DNA of 64,000 bases from Psococerastis gibbosa (lineage: Eukaryota; Arthropoda; Insecta; Psocodea; Psocidae). Location: positions 13,820,855-13,884,854 of the forward strand of contig OZ020491.1 in assembly GCA_963971405.1 (NCBI GenBank), read 5' to 3'. This document shows positions 34,201 to 45,605 of the stretch, piece after piece; position 1 is the stretch's first letter; each line of letters opens with the position of its first letter. The position numbers and the translations under genes were made by a program. The notes beneath the pieces are model-generated. The model was not told the DNA's origin. It saw only the letters and a list, made by a program, of their open reading frames with translations, and did not search any database.

Positions 34201-35322
34201 CCCCCCTACAAAAAAAAAAATTATCTCGAGGTATGATTTTTGTTAACCTATATGCAAACTTTTATCAAAATCGGCCGAGTAGTTTGCCCGGAAATCGATT
34301 TCGTAAAAACCCCTTTTTTGGGTTCCTGGGACCTCAAAACGTGTAAATCCGTTGAAATCTCGGAATCGAACATTTCGACCATCACAAAGCTTTCCTTATA
34401 CTACGTATAAATTTAAAAGCAACAATCATAGATCCGCTTATGCTCCCTACTACCTACTCCCTACACTAATCAGCCATCAGATAAAGATAAAGATTCTGGA
34501 TACTGTGTGAACTTGGGGTAACTTACCAGCAACATTGCACTTCTGCGCCATTGTCACTGATCCTATCTCTGCACCCCCGTAAAAGCGTCTATAAAATAAG
34601 TCTATTTTAGTTTTCGTTGTTTGGTTGTTTGAAATAAAACGATAACAGATTACTAGGTGTAGGCCTACCAGTGTGAATTTCTGCTACGCCGCGAAAGCAT
34701 TAGCCCAGTTCTGATATAGTTTTCCTTGTTTTGGGTACCGTGTTAAAAACCTCTTAATTGCCCACAGAATGATAAGACGATAGTACCTATAGATACTGTG
34801 TGAACTTGGTGTAACTTAGCAACAAAATTGTGCACTTCTGCGTCATTGAACTCATTCCTGAGTCACCGTGAAAACTTAAGTTTTCCTTGTTTGAGTATTT
34901 AAAATTCTTAATTGTGTTTTAAAAAAAAAAACAATATGCGTGACTATAATGTCCCAGACCTACCATTGTGATCTCGGGGTATCATGAACAATGCCCGCTT
35001 TCGCGTCATTGAACCTTATTCGGTGTCACAGCGAAAATATCAGATCTATTTTAGTTTTCCTTGTTTGGGTGTTTAAAATCCTTAATGCTGTGACACTATC
35101 GTATTATCCTGTCTAATATTTCCTTGTAAGGTGTATCACTTAATTTTTTTACTACTCAGTCTGTGCTGTTTACTATAATGCAGCGTGCGACTGTTAATTT
35201 TCAAGGTTTATTATTTCCTGTGATTGTTATGTTTTGTCATTATCCTGAATCCTGTTGTCGCCGTGGGATTATTACTATTTTCCGCTGTGTTTCGTTCTTT
35301 TTTTATGCTAGATTACTGAACC

Positions 35323-35354
<32 letters not shown>

Positions 35355-38300
35355 GTCATGACGTCATTGACGTGATGACTAGAGTTCTATGTAGAAGAGA
35401 TGGGGCATTCGTTTCCCGCCAAAAATATATTTATTTAATTTCTGCTTAATTGGCCATGTCTCCTACGATAAGGCAGCTATTCCACTTGACAATAATCCGT
35501 CATTTGTGTTTTAATAATTGATGAGATATTTTTTTTTTTAAACAAAAATCTCATCAATTATTGATGCACAAATGACGGAATATTGACAAGTGGAATAGCC
35601 GATTAAGCTATTGAAAAAACGTGGCAGGTTAAAAAAAAATGGCGCACTCGTATGTCCCATCTCCCCTCTATAGATTTCAAGTGAGGACCTCTGAATGTTG
35701 AGTCCATAGAGCACCAAATATTGTCCCGGTAAAGGTGTTTCAGTCCAGTTTCACGAGCGAATCGCAGCACACGTTGTAGGCCCGGCGCCAGGAATCTCGG
35801 TCGGCTCTATGCGAGAGCTGGACATTCTTCTATGACATTCTATGGGTTCATAATATGTCAATATGATGAAATGATAAGATAATGAAAATTTGAGAGTCCT
35901 GGTGGCCTCGTGCATGACAATTGCTGTTTGTGCATCAAAAATTGATGAGATGTTTGTTTTAAGGAGACTATTATGTAGGTACTTAACTTATCAATTATAA
36001 ATTAAGTTGTAATATGGTAGAGACTTATTTTTGATGCATAAGTGACGGAATATTGACAAGTGGCCTTAACAAAGCATTATTTCATTGTGGATCTCATTAC
36101 AGAAAGAAAATGCTGCGTCAACAGGGAAAGCTGGATTCTGGGAAGAGTTTGAAAGCTTGCAGCAGCAAGAATGCCGGCACTTGTTTTCCAGAAAAGAAGG
36201 CACCAAACCTGAGAATAGGAACAAAAATAGATATAAAAATATTCTGCCTTGTAAGTACATAATTTATTACTTTTGTATCTTTATCCAGTAGTTTTTGTGT
36301 GTCGTATTTGTTAACGCATCGTGAATGGAATAAGATTATAAACCACGGATAAAAGTATTTAACTTATCTGCTATTGTTACGCATTGATTCATTTGTTAAA
36401 AAGAACTGGTCCGAGTTTACTCGAACATGCTTTCCAATTTATCGATTAGTAGAGAGAGAAAATTATTATTTTCATGGTAAATAATTTTTTTCCTATGGTT
36501 ACATTTCGGATATCACGGGGGGGGGGGGTCGTCCAATAGGTCAGGCCTACACATTACCAGACAGCAATAATAATAATAAATAAATAAAATAATAAATAAA
36601 TAAATAAAAATTTTTTTTGCACAAAACCCAATAGTTTTTTGGAAACCAAACTATCCGGTTTCATTACTCAATTTAACACCTAAAACATGCTTGAAGTTAG
36701 AAATCATCGATAGAAAGGTTTCGCAGAAAAATTATTTTTTAGTCATTTTTCATTAAAATTTAGTCATTTTTATTTTTTTACCCCCAGAAGCAAACTATCA
36801 AGGGGCAAGCAACCCCCCGCATTTTATTAACATTAACAACAACTATAATATATGTGAATTTAAAAGAAATCGTTGGAGCAGTTTTTGAGAAATAATTTTT
36901 TTAGACGTTTTTTTGAAGTTTTTTGAAAATAAAACCCCCCAAATTGAGTTAGCCCGAAATAAAAAAAATGGTCCCGAGGTATGATTTTTGTGAACCTACA
37001 TGCCAAATTTCATCAAAATCGACCGAGTAGTTTGCCCGGAAATCGACGCACAGACAGACATTTCGTAAAAACCACTTTTTTGGGTTCCTGGGACCTCAAA
37101 ACGTGTAAATCCGTTGAAATCTCGGAATCAAAAATTTCGACCGTCACAGAGCTTTCCTTATACTACGTATAAATTGGAAAGCAATAAGAGTGCAAAATGC
37201 TCAGAAATTCAAATTAATAAATTATTGGAATTATTGGAAAGTTCGTTTCACTGATGATACCTTATGTAAAATTACCAGTTCAAATTTTGGATTTTTTTAA
37301 ATGCTAATTTCGCTTATTATTTTTAAGAAAGAAAATTGTCTTTATTTTCCATATTGGCGAATTTTGGGCCTTTCGGCCCACTCTTGCAATTAACCCATTT
37401 TATTGCAAGTTATACCATTAAATGAATAAGGCTTAAGGTATATTATTTGCCACTTGTATTTAAAAGTATTATGCGTATCAAGGGTTATAAATAATTTGTC
37501 TAAATCAAAGGGAGATAAAGTTTTAAAAAAAACTCGCCAAAAATATAGCCGAAGATCAATTTATTTATTATAATTTCCGCTCATTTTGCACTCTTTTTTT
37601 ATCAAATGAATCAATGCGTAACAATAGCTGATAAGTTAAATGCTTTTATCCTTGTGACGTGACACCTTGGGCTTATTCAGAATAAGTTAATGGTGGACAC
37701 CGTCCTTACACCTTTTGGATTACTTCTTTTGGTGCTTACTACGGTCGTATTTATACTATGTGTGCTTAATTTGTATTTGTATTACAGTTGATCACACCCG
37801 AGTTAAGTTGAAAAACGTGGATCCAGAAGTGCCGGGGGCGGAATACGTAAACGCAAACTACATTCGACAGGAGATTGAAAATGGCACGCCCAGCTCAAAC
37901 CTAAAGTGCTACATCGCGACGCAGGGCTGTCTGCCTAGCACACGCAACGACCTGTGGGCGATGATCTGGCAGGAGGATACAAGGGTTATTGTCATGACAA
38001 CAAAACAGATCGAGCGTGGAAAGGTAGGTGTTACAGGGCTAACTGGAGCACCCAGTAGGTATCACAGGGTGAACTGCAGCACCCAGCAGCTATTATCATT
38101 GAGGCTTATGGAAACATCAACGCTTTGATATCTTAGCAACTGGTGCTGCCATCTACAAAATGACCTCACAAATGAACCTCATTCATACTTATCCATTCAA
38201 CGTGGTTTTGATCGTCCTGCCTTTCTTCTACTCTGGGGAGTAATGTGCAGGGTTCTCCTCGCCGGCATGAGTTACACGCATACCAGCTATCTTATCTTAT

Positions 38301-41300
38301 AATGTTTTCTTAATCTCGGCTACACTGCACTGCCGTGCTAGGGAAAACTTAATTGAGAAAACATTTCCATAAAATTTCCTCCTTCTTTTGAATGTCTTCT
38401 GCTACGAGAGCTAAGCTAAGGAATTGGGTGGTGTCTGTTCACCAGTTGTCTCTCTTTTTTACTTAATCGTGTAGGCACGCAGTGTATCGTATGCATTATG
38501 TAGCCATATTGGTCTATTGGGCCTCCTTCGGAGTATTCATATTACACTTATTATTACAATGAATTCTGTGCTTTTCTTGCACTTTCTTAGTTAAGGCATG
38601 CTCTACTAAGTCCTGCTTAATTTGTCAACTTCCCTATGGTTCGAGTATTCCTACCATAGTAGAGCAACTCAATAACAGCCTCACTCAATTACCAAATCCC
38701 ATGTGACCTGCAGATGCGACTAGTCTGATAGGTTACTGGCAATATGTACACTGTCATTGGGGCCATGGAACATAGCAGAACAATATGCAGTGAATTGTAA
38801 TTATTTGTTTGTTGTGCAGAACAAATGCGCGCAATATTGGCCAGAGCTGAATGAGACTGAAACCTATGGGCCCATTCAAGTGGAGCATGTGAATGAATTG
38901 AGTACAAATGATTACGACCTGAGGGAGTTCTCCGTGTCGAACGAGGCCAACCCGACTGAGAAGAGAATTGTCTACCACTACCACTTCCAGGTAATTCAAT
39001 ATCAATATTCAGGTATGTTTTAAGTGCTAAATAGAGTAACAACACCAAGGTTGCTTCCCCTGAAAACAGTTTTGGTAATGTAGAAAACACTATTTTTTGA
39101 AAAAAATTATTAATAGTCCGTGCCGAAATACAATTGAATAGCATACCTTGCTATTATTATTATTATGTAGCATTATATTGGACTGTAGATTTAAGTCTAT
39201 GCAATTGTCTTACCAGACGAGGCAGCCGAAATTTAGCACTAGGAAAATTATTTACCAAAGAATCGTGGTGCAGTATTTTGGTACTTATACTATTAAAATA
39301 ACTAGGAAAACATGTACAGTTTTACTCGCACTGATTCTCTGTATAGGGTTGTAATGACTAGGACCTCAGGTGGCCATTCTCACCCTAAACGACTGATTGA
39401 AGGCCTTGAAAAATTGTTAATCGAGAACCGCACTTAATAAATTTTGAGGCTATGTTTTAAAGTGTATGCTAAAGCGTACCATAGTTAGAACTTCATAACA
39501 TAAATTATGTATTTTGTTCAGGCTTGGCCCGACCACGGAGTGCCTGCAGACCCCGGCTGTGTCCTAAACTTCCTCCACGACGTCAACATGAGGCAAGAGT
39601 CCATTCCAAACGCCGGCCCCGTCCTCGTCCACTGTAGTGCTGGTATCGGACGTACGGGAACCTTCATTGTAATTGATATGATTCTCGACATGATTAAACG
39701 TCATGGTATGTACACTCGGCCCCTTTGGAAATTATCTGCTAACTTAAGCTATGCTGGACTCATTCACGAAGTCGGTTAAGCTGGGCTCACACTTTTTACA
39801 ATGTGTCCATAGTAAGCATGTCTCAGCTTGTCCAATGTGGCTTTTAGCTGGTGTGGGTTGACATCGAGGACGTGTGCTAGTTTGTCAATGGCTAAAATTC
39901 ATGTGGAAACAGTACTAAAAATGTCAGAAAAATCAATGAGATCGTTGCACGGAGGTCTTGTGTCGAACTGTTCGGGGACATTGTCAATAAGAGGCAAGTA
40001 GACTCGTGGCTTCCTTGCAAGATTATGTTACCTTATTTTACTCGTAATAGATCAAATTAAGGTCGTCGTAGTTCGTGATATTTAATTTCAGTAAACGAGC
40101 AATTAATAAATGTTGTTGTCAAAGAGTGTGTGAACTTGAGTAATACAAGGAGTCTTTCCTTTCTGTTAAGAAATTATTGATAAACTTGAAATTGATTGTA
40201 TTGCAGGCTTGGATTGTGAAATTGATATTCAGAGGACAATTCAAATGGTACGGTCCCAGAGGTCAGGGATGGTCCAAACAGAGGCTCAGTACAAATTTGT
40301 GTACCTGGCTGTGCAGCATTATATTAATACACTTGCCCAAAGGCGGCAAGCTGAACAGGTACGTCTAGACGTTTTATTTGCCCACGGTTCGATAAAACCT
40401 ATGTACGAGGTAGGTAGGTATGATAACTATTCTATGGGTGTTGCGTTCCAGTGTGATTGATTCCTCAACTTCCTGAAGTTTTACCACGAAGCGCCAAGAT
40501 AATTGTTGCGACATAATGCAAGTTGCGCAGTTGCTGAATAAGGAAGATTTTAGTAAACTGATCAAATACTGTGTTGGGTTTGGTTCGATCAGCCGGTGAC
40601 CCGACTGGATTCTTTTGGTAAAAATGTATCAAAATTGCTGAGTGACATTTCTTCTGTCACGCCAAGAATTAAACTTTCAATATATACTTAAGAATAAGGG
40701 CGTCGGTGCACCAATTTGACCTTAAGAGTGTACAGCCCTTAGGAAAGTGGCAGCCCGAAATTTAATACTTTTTATTTAATTAACTAAGCATGTTATTAAA
40801 TATTTGGCTCATCAAAGTTGTAGAAGACTACTTCATGCATCATAATAATAAGGTATTTTTAGTTTTCGACATTTTAGTTTTTTTTATACAATCCGATTAT
40901 GCGTGAAAAGTTATTGTTTATAAAATATTTGCATGTTTATGAAAAAACTACAATTTCGAAAATTAAAATATCTTATAAAATGATGCATGAAGTAGTCTTC
41001 TACAACTTTGATGAGCTAAATATTTAATAACATGCTTAGTTAATTAAATAAAAAATAAAAAGTATTAAATTTGGGGCAGCCAATTTCCTACACTCTTAAG
41101 AGGGCATGGAATTTAGAAAATCAGCACGCTAAAACTGGAAATGTTTGTCTTTTAATTATTTTAGTACGCAATTTATTAAAGATTCAAGTTGTAGAACATG
41201 AAAGATACTGGGCACTAAACTTCACATTTCATTTCAGGTTTCAATTAAAAACGTGTTATTATTGAATGAAATAGTCCTCAAGATCGTGAATAGACTAAAT

Positions 41301-41670
41301 CTTAAACTTGCCTATTTAATTAAATAAAAAATACAAACACTGTGATTTTAGGGTGATTGCGTGGTGGGAATATCTACACTCCATATCCTCATAAGATCTC
41401 TTGTGAATTGGATTGAACAAAATGATAAAAATGAATGAACTTAGTATACTATTTTCATCAGCAAATGTTTCCCTTTTACAGAAAAGTCTTGCTGTTGGCC
41501 GGGAATACACAAACATCAAATACTGCGGGGACTGCAAGTCCGGAACTGAGGGCCCCATCTCACTGGCCCCGACCAAGACCGAGCTCCCGAGGCCCCCTGA
41601 AGACCTGCCGAGACAGATGTATGAAAACCTTCCCATGAAGGGATCTTCGACACGGAGCGCCATTTACTGA
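31106..41670 (+). CDS. csw: Corkscrew / SHP2-type non-receptor tyrosine phosphatase (eight exons seen)
   Basis: Orthologue of PTPN11/SHP2, a cytoplasmic tyrosine phosphatase that acts downstream of receptor tyrosine kinases to promote Ras-MAPK signalling. Exons: 31106-31268, 32399-32575, 36103-36250, 37788-38023, 38820-38990, 39522-39705, 40207-40358, 41482-41670. All junctions are GT-AG and the phases join cleanly. The domain order is C-terminal SH2 ([20 protein letters not shown]), the [12 protein letters not shown] linker, then PTP with the WPDHGVP loop and [10 protein letters not shown]. The tail keeps two YxN sites, REYTNIKY and MYENL. The first exon begins at the last base of a codon, so upstream exons exist; the N-SH2 domain, which autoinhibits the enzyme, was not found in the window. 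Unlike Drosophila csw there is no long insert in the PTP domain. Confidence 0.96.
31316..31458. mobile_element. Q-family MITE, short copy in csw intron
   Basis: Inverted ends TTATAATACCGGCATTTATT and GGTATTTATTTAACCCCGG...TATTATAA, starting about 50 bp downstream of an exon donor. Confidence 0.6.
31529..31855. repeat. Foldback of Penelope-like element ends in csw intron
   Basis: The left part repeats the 28010 terminus (AAAGGCTTTCACGGCCGGAG, GGCCGTGGTCGTTCTGAAAG) and the right part the same terminus inverted (CTTTCAGAACGACCACGGCC). CTGAAGA...GAAACG is at 31769-31788. The middle holds no RT sequence. Confidence 0.65.
32399..32575 (+). CDS. csw: csw exon: C-SH2, second half
   Basis: 59 codons, phase 0 on both sides. 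[13 protein letters not shown] and [14 protein letters not shown] are near-invariant SHP2 C-SH2 segments; [14 protein letters not shown] begins the linker to the PTP domain. Confidence 0.95.
32626..32796. mobile_element. M-family MITE, copy 2, in csw intron
   Basis: AGGCGTTAAGTCACATAAG at the left and TTTTTTAATGCGACTTAACG at the right. Centre is TATA-rich. Confidence 0.65.
33820..35110 (+). repeat. Degenerate tandem repeat, ~200-300-bp units
   Basis: Recurring blocks in the same order at ~33840, ~34510, ~34800 and ~34980: GTGAACTTGGGGTAACTTA-like, ACTTCTGCGCCATTG, TTTTAGTTTTCCTTGTTTGG and CTTAATTG. R1 (34219-34424) is inserted among them. Confidence 0.5.
34219..34424 (-). repeat. R1 5' fragment
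   Basis: Minus-strand R1 head from TCTCGAGGTATGATTTTTG to CTACGTATAAAT; it lacks the (GTCT)n tract. Confidence 0.8.
35321..35355 (+). repeat. (TAT)n microsatellite
   Basis: About eleven uninterrupted TTA/ATT triplets. Confidence 0.9.
35472..35602. mobile_element. Hairpin (H) element in csw intron
   Basis: 131 bp; arms GGCAGCTATTCCACTTGACA / TGACAAGTGGAATAGCC. Left flank is TAA. Same subfamily as the 4305 copy. Confidence 0.8.
35916..36065. mobile_element. Hairpin (H) element, left end degraded
   Basis: Inner arms TGTGCATCAAAAATTGATGA and TTTTTGATGCATAAGTGACG pair; the right end TTGACAAGTGGCC is kept. The centre is the TTAAGGAGACTATTATGTAG block also found at 42835 and 63463. It ends ~38 bp before the next csw exon. 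Confidence 0.65.
36103..36250 (+). CDS. csw: csw exon: SH2-PTP linker and PTP start
   Basis: Encodes [19 protein letters not shown]... to [11 protein letters not shown]. Ends one base into a codon (donor CTT|GTAAGT). The linker matches SHP2 almost word for word (FWEEFE.LQQQEC). Confidence 0.95.
36404..37184 (-). repeat. R1 element, near-complete reverse copy in csw intron
   Basis: From GAACTGGTCCGAGTTTACTC to CGTATAAATTGGAAAGCAAT. It has lost most of the (GTCT)n tract. Flanked by AA on both sides. Confidence 0.9.
37190..37596. mobile_element. Q-like inverted repeat enclosing a T repeat
   Basis: AGAGTGCAAAATGCTCAGAA and TTCCGCTCATTTTGCACTCT are inverted ends. Inside, 37326-37395 is the complete T repeat (GTCTTTATTTTCC, GGGCCTTTCGGCCCACTC). 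Confidence 0.6.
37788..38023 (+). CDS. csw: csw exon: PTP domain, N-terminal part
   Basis: With the previous exon it restores a Phe codon, giving ILPFDHTRVKL. It encodes [29 protein letters not shown] and [14 protein letters not shown], all PTP landmarks. The short loop between NANYI and YIATQ lacks the long serine-rich insert of Drosophila csw. Donor AAG|GTAGGT. Confidence 0.95.
38820..38990 (+). CDS. csw: csw exon: PTP domain, middle
   Basis: 57 codons, phase 0. Begins [12 protein letters not shown] and ends YHYHFQ, directly before the WPD loop of the next exon. Confidence 0.95.
39522..39705 (+). CDS. csw: csw exon: PTP catalytic core
   Basis: Carries [18 protein letters not shown] (general-acid Asp in WPD) and the P-loop [10 protein letters not shown] at 39630-39659; the nucleophile Cys codon is 39633-39635 and the Arg codon 39651-39653. 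Both catalytic elements are intact. Ends in phase 1 at CATG|GTATGT. Confidence 0.97.
40207..40358 (+). CDS. csw: csw exon: PTP C-terminus with Q-loop
   Basis: Encodes [20 protein letters not shown], the Q-loop [11 protein letters not shown] and VYLAVQHYI. Donor CAG|GTACGT. Confidence 0.95.
40722..41100. mobile_element. P-family palindromic MITE, copy 3, in csw intron
   Basis: 379 bp with ~170-bp arms (TTAAGAGTGTACAGCCC, GGCAGCCCGAAATTTAATAC / GTATTAAATTTGGGGCAGCC, CTACACTCTTAA). 41101-41400 may be another, more decayed copy. Confidence 0.85.
41482..41670 (+). CDS. csw: csw terminal exon: C-tail and stop
   Basis: 63 codons ending in [11 protein letters not shown] corresponds to the first SHP2 tail tyrosine and MYENL to the second; both are YxN Grb2-SH2-type sites. 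The proline-rich stretch [12 protein letters not shown] lies between them. The tail is much shorter than in Drosophila. Confidence 0.95.
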   Translation, partial: KSLAVGREYTNIKYCGDCKSGTEGPISLAPTKTELPRPPEDLPRQMYENLPMKGSSTRSAIY

Positions 41671-42750
41671 GACGCCTCTGCGTAGTTTTTCATGGTTCAC
41701 TTTGACAAAAACTTTAAGTTTGCACATGTCTCGATAAGAAACCGTACCTTTTGGGCTACTGCGTTGCATGGGTTTGTAGCCTTGCCATGAAGGACATAAC
41801 CCCCCAAAACCCATTACATCACAGGATTTTTTACCAGTGCCAATTTGTCTGGTACCTTAGGTGCAGTGACGGGTGCTCACATTTATTCCATTGTACATTT
41901 TCACCTTTTTTGTATTATTATTGTTATTTTATAACTAGATCTGACGTTCATTTTTGAATTACGTATTAATCCATTGTATGGCTTAGATATCAAAGTTATC
42001 CCACCTAGCACACCATGTTCTCAACTCGCCCATTAATTTCCCTCCAAGAACAATGTCATCTTACCGCCACACTCCCTAACTGCTGTCCTAGTTCATCGTT
42101 TATTCTGTTTCGTACCTTTTTACTTTTATTTTTTCGACCAAAAACCTCAGATGCCACTGTAGACGGGAATATACAGTAGGTAAAATAGTTGTGGCCATTT
42201 CCATGTGCAATTTCACTGTTTTAGCAGTAATGTTGTTTCCTTATTGGCTTTTCTTTTAAACATTGTATTTTAGCAACTGTGATTACACTAATGTGTTAAT
42301 ATTAGATTTTGTTGACATTATAATACAATAGATAGAATTTCAGTATATAATTATACTCGTACTCATGTATAAAGAACGTAGTAACTGTGGCAATGGTGTT
42401 GTTGCCGAGTTTTTTCTCTTTTCTGTACTCAGAAACCCCAGTTGGCCAGTTTGATGGTCGATGGACAGTAATTGTCTTGCCAGTACGCATGAGAAATATT
42501 GTATCTATTGTTAAAAGGAGTAGGGTGAGCCAGTAATAGTGGGACTAGTATTTGTGTTATTGTTAGCCAGTGTGTGAAGAATGAAGTGTAGCTATTTGTG
42601 ATAACGTTATTTAATAATTTAACTTATACCAACATGCAATTTAGGCATTTTCACATGCATTATCAGCATTGGATTTTTCATTTGTGAATTGTGATACCCC
42701 AGTGTTCCGCATTAAATACGCATCACACGCCAATACTCTATGTACCGCTA
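41671..42750 (+). other. csw 3' UTR and downstream sequence
   Basis: No other gene is visible. I found no canonical AATAAA soon after the stop, so the 3' end cannot be placed. Confidence 0.4.
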
Positions 42751-42751
42751 A

Positions 42752-42967
42752 GGCGGCTATTCCACCGATGTCGTTTTTCAATGTGAATGTGCATGACGTG
42801 GTAGCAGACATCATTAATAAGTCTACCATATTTTAAGGAGACTGTAATGTAGATACTTAACTTATCTATTATAAATTAAGTTATAATATGGTAGAGACTT
42901 ATTAATGATGTCTGCTACCACGTCATGCACATGCACAATGAAAAACGACGTCGGTGGAATAGCCGCC
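42752..42967. mobile_element. Hairpin (H) element, 216 bp
   Basis: Arms of ~85 bp with few mismatches (GGCGGCTATTCCACCGATGT / ACGTCGGTGGAATAGCCGCC). Core GACGTGGTAGCAGACAT at 42795-42811. The loop holds the TTAAGGAGACT..TATAATATGGTA block. Flanks TAA and TTA. Confidence 0.92.
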
Positions 42968-43423
42968 TTACTCTCAAGGGCAGTCTCATTACAAAACGGA
43001 ATGTTGATAAGTGCCTGGTGGAAAGGCCATAAACTGTCATGTGCAGTATGAACACTGATACCTCTGCCTTAATATCAGTTACACTTCGGAATGTACTTTC
43101 AAATTCCATGAAGCGTATGTTGCTTGTACCAAATTGTAAATAATGGTTGAAAATGCAATGGAAACATAAAAAAAATTCTGCATTACGTTTATGGACCGAT
43201 ACAAGGATATCTAAGCTTTTTATGAAGTAAGTTAGCCTAGAAATTGATCTGCTTTTCTTGGCCGATTGATTTTGCGCTTCGAAAAAAATTGAAAATGCCT
43301 ATTTATATATAGTAATTTGGTTCTCTACTACCATGCTTGAAAATACTCAATTGTTATCAAATTTCTTTGTTGGCCAAATTTGGGTTGATTCAGGGTTGGC
43401 CAATTTTTACATTCCAATTATCC

Positions 43424-43620
43424 TCTTAAGAGTGTACATTCCGTAGGAAATTGAGAGCCCGAAATAAGTTTTTACCAAAAATTAATCCTATTACATGATG
43501 TGAAAGTCTTCTAGAACCTAAATGAGCCAAATCTTTAATAACTTGCTTAGTTAATTAAATAAAATAAAAATAGTGTTAAATTTCGGGCTGCCAATGTCCT
43601 ACGGGACGTACACTCGTAAG
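43424..43620. mobile_element. P-family MITE, shortened copy
   Basis: CTTAAGAGTGTACATTCCGT and ACGGGACGTACACTCGTAAG at the ends, CGAAATAAG / TTAAATTTCGGGCTGCC inside; the centre is reduced. Confidence 0.7.
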
Positions 43621-43638
43621 CAGTTGAAATTGCGCTTA

Positions 43639-43802
43639 GGCGGCTATTCCACCGACGTCGTTTTTCATTGTGCATTGCATCAGACATCATTAATAAGTCT
43701 CTGCCATATTTTAAAGGAGACTATTATGTAGACTTATTAATGATGCCTGCTACCACGTCATGCACATGCACAATGGAAAACGACGCCGGTGGAATAGCCG
43801 CC
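43639..43802. mobile_element. Hairpin (H) element with TTA target duplication
   Basis: 164 bp; TTA at 43636-43638 and 43803-43805. Ends GGCGGCTATTCCACCGACGT / ACGCCGGTGGAATAGCCGCC. Close relative of 42752, with a partly deleted left arm. Confidence 0.9.
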
Positions 43803-43828
43803 TTAATGCATTGTAATGCCGGCAATGG

Positions 43829-44034
43829 TATAAGTCCACGCCGCAAAATGAGAAAGTATGAACATGGAATGTTTTGATCCTGTGCAACACTAAAAATATT
43901 CTTTGCACAATTTTTGTTATGCCTTGCATCCAATGCAAGAAGGTAACACAAAATGGTGCAAAGAATATTTTTAGTGTTGCACAGGATCAAAACATTCCAT
44001 GTCCATACTTTTCCCAACTTGCGTGGACTATATA
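43829..44034. mobile_element. S-family hairpin element
   Basis: Inverted arms of ~75 bp: TATAAGTCCACGCCGC...GGAATGTTTTGATCCTGTGC and GCACAGGATCAAAACATTCC...GCGTGGACTATA. TA flanks on both sides. Single copy in the window. Not related to the H family ends. Confidence 0.8.
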
Positions 44035-44316
44035 CATTCTCAAGAATACAATCTATTCATTTCTCCTATCCTCCAGGAATCTCTAAGTTTGCCTTCAGTT
44101 TCACTGTCGGTTTATCTGTGTGTATTGATTTATCCTACCTTCATGGTATATTAATTTGACTTCTTTGAAAGCTACCTGTCTATACAATAATATAATCTAC
44201 TGTCTATATTATATTGATTATCAAATTTAATGCCTCGCCACTATACTATATTATCTACTAGTGTTAGTCGGGAAAATTACACAGGACAAAATTATAATTT
44301 GTATTATAAATACTTA

Positions 44317-44404
44317 TGAAAGTGATAATTCCTACTGTATTATTTTTCCTGATAATTCCTACTGTATTATTTTTCCTGATAGTTCCTACTGTATTATTTT
44401 TCCT
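44317..44404 (+). repeat. 27-bp minisatellite, three units
   Basis: Unit GATAATTCCTACTGTATTAT plus TTTTCCT, three tandem copies with one A/G change. Confidence 0.95.
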
Positions 44405-44544
44405 CGTAATATAAAAGAAATCAAGCAGTGCTTCATCTGCGGGTAATCGTGTATCATGTTAATTAGAGCGGCTCCCATTGTAGGAAATTTCGTCCAGTAT
44501 TCCGATACTTTTCAAGCGATAGTGGGACCGAGCCTAATCTCACT

Positions 44545-44580
44545 GGACTATAAATATAAATATATATATATATATGACTA
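44545..44580 (+). repeat. (TA)n-rich microsatellite
   Basis: ATAAATATAAATATATATATATATATAT tract, mixed then pure TA. Confidence 0.8.
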
Positions 44581-44790
44581 GCCCAATACTCTACACCAGT
44601 CCCACCACGCTTGGAAATGAAAGAATACTGGACGGGACCCCCATGCACTAGAACATAGCAGTGCCGGGCAGAAGTCCTTCCTGATGCCTTCTAAGGGTGG
44701 TGGGCACAGCTCTTCAAGAGATACATGACAGTGTAGGTATTTATAAAAAAAAAAAAATAAGGTACAGTGTAAATTGCAAGTAACATTTCC

Positions 44791-45414
44791 CAATTCGTAA
44801 CAATCGAAACGGGCTTGATCTGACTCGATTCACATACCCTACCCCAATACTCTCCCTTAACATGATAACTTTCCATTCGCATCGGTAACCCTCGGTATTG
44901 TGATGAATGCCGGGAATACCCAAGGCAGCCTAGCTTACTCGAAGCTTACTGTACGCGAGACGAAAGTGAAATCATGCTATGAGTGGTTACCGGGTAGACA
45001 ATTCGTAACAATCGAAACGGTCTTGATCTGACTCGATTCACATACCCTACCCCAATACTCTCCCTTAACATGATAACTTTCCATTCGCATCGGTAACCCT
45101 CGGTATTGTGATGAATGCCGAGAATACCCAAGGCAGCCTAGCTTACTCGAAGCTTACTGGACGCGAGACGAAAGTGAAATCATGCTATGAGTGGTTACCG
45201 GGTAGACAATTTGTAACAATCGAAACGGGCTTGATCTGACTCGATTCACATACCCTACCCCAATACTCTCCCTTAACATGATAACTTTCCATTCGCATCG
45301 GTAACGCTCGGTATTGTGATGAATGCCGAGCATACCAAAGGCAGCCTAGCTTACTCGAAGCTTACTGGACGCGAGACGAAAGTGAAATCATGCTATGAGT
45401 GGTTACCGGGTAGG
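44791..45414. repeat. 208-bp satellite, three tandem units
   Basis: Units begin at 44793, 45001 and 45209 (CGTAACAATCGAAACGG) and end GTGGTTACCGGGTAG. Only scattered single-base differences separate them. Each unit contains TCACATACCCTACCCCAATA and CTAGCTTACTCGAAGCTTAC. I do not recognise the unit as an rRNA or snRNA. Confidence 0.95.
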
Positions 45415-45477
45415 TGATAGAGTAAGAACATCCCTCATACATAGTCCCAACCTCAAAGCAGTTCAGCGGGCCTATCA

Positions 45478-45605
45478 TGGCGATTGTTTTTAATCTTAAA
45501 CCTGGGATTAAAAATGCAAGCAAGATAGTTTTAGAATGGAAAGTTATTTAACATAGGTTTGTTTATATTTTTAATCCCAAGAATAAGTTAACACTAAATG
45601 GCGCG
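45478..45605. mobile_element. Q-related short MITE
   Basis: ATGGCGATTGTTTTTAATCTTAAACCTGGG matches Q ends loosely; inner arms GGGATTAAAAATG / TTTTTAATCCC pair. Confidence 0.4.

Noticed and set aside
44317-44404. CRISPR-like spacing of repeats
   Set aside because: Units are contiguous with no spacers; it is a simple minisatellite in an animal genome.
45001-45414. Satellite as part of an rRNA or snRNA gene
   Set aside because: I could not match either strand of the 208-bp unit to conserved 28S, 18S, 5S or U-snRNA segments.
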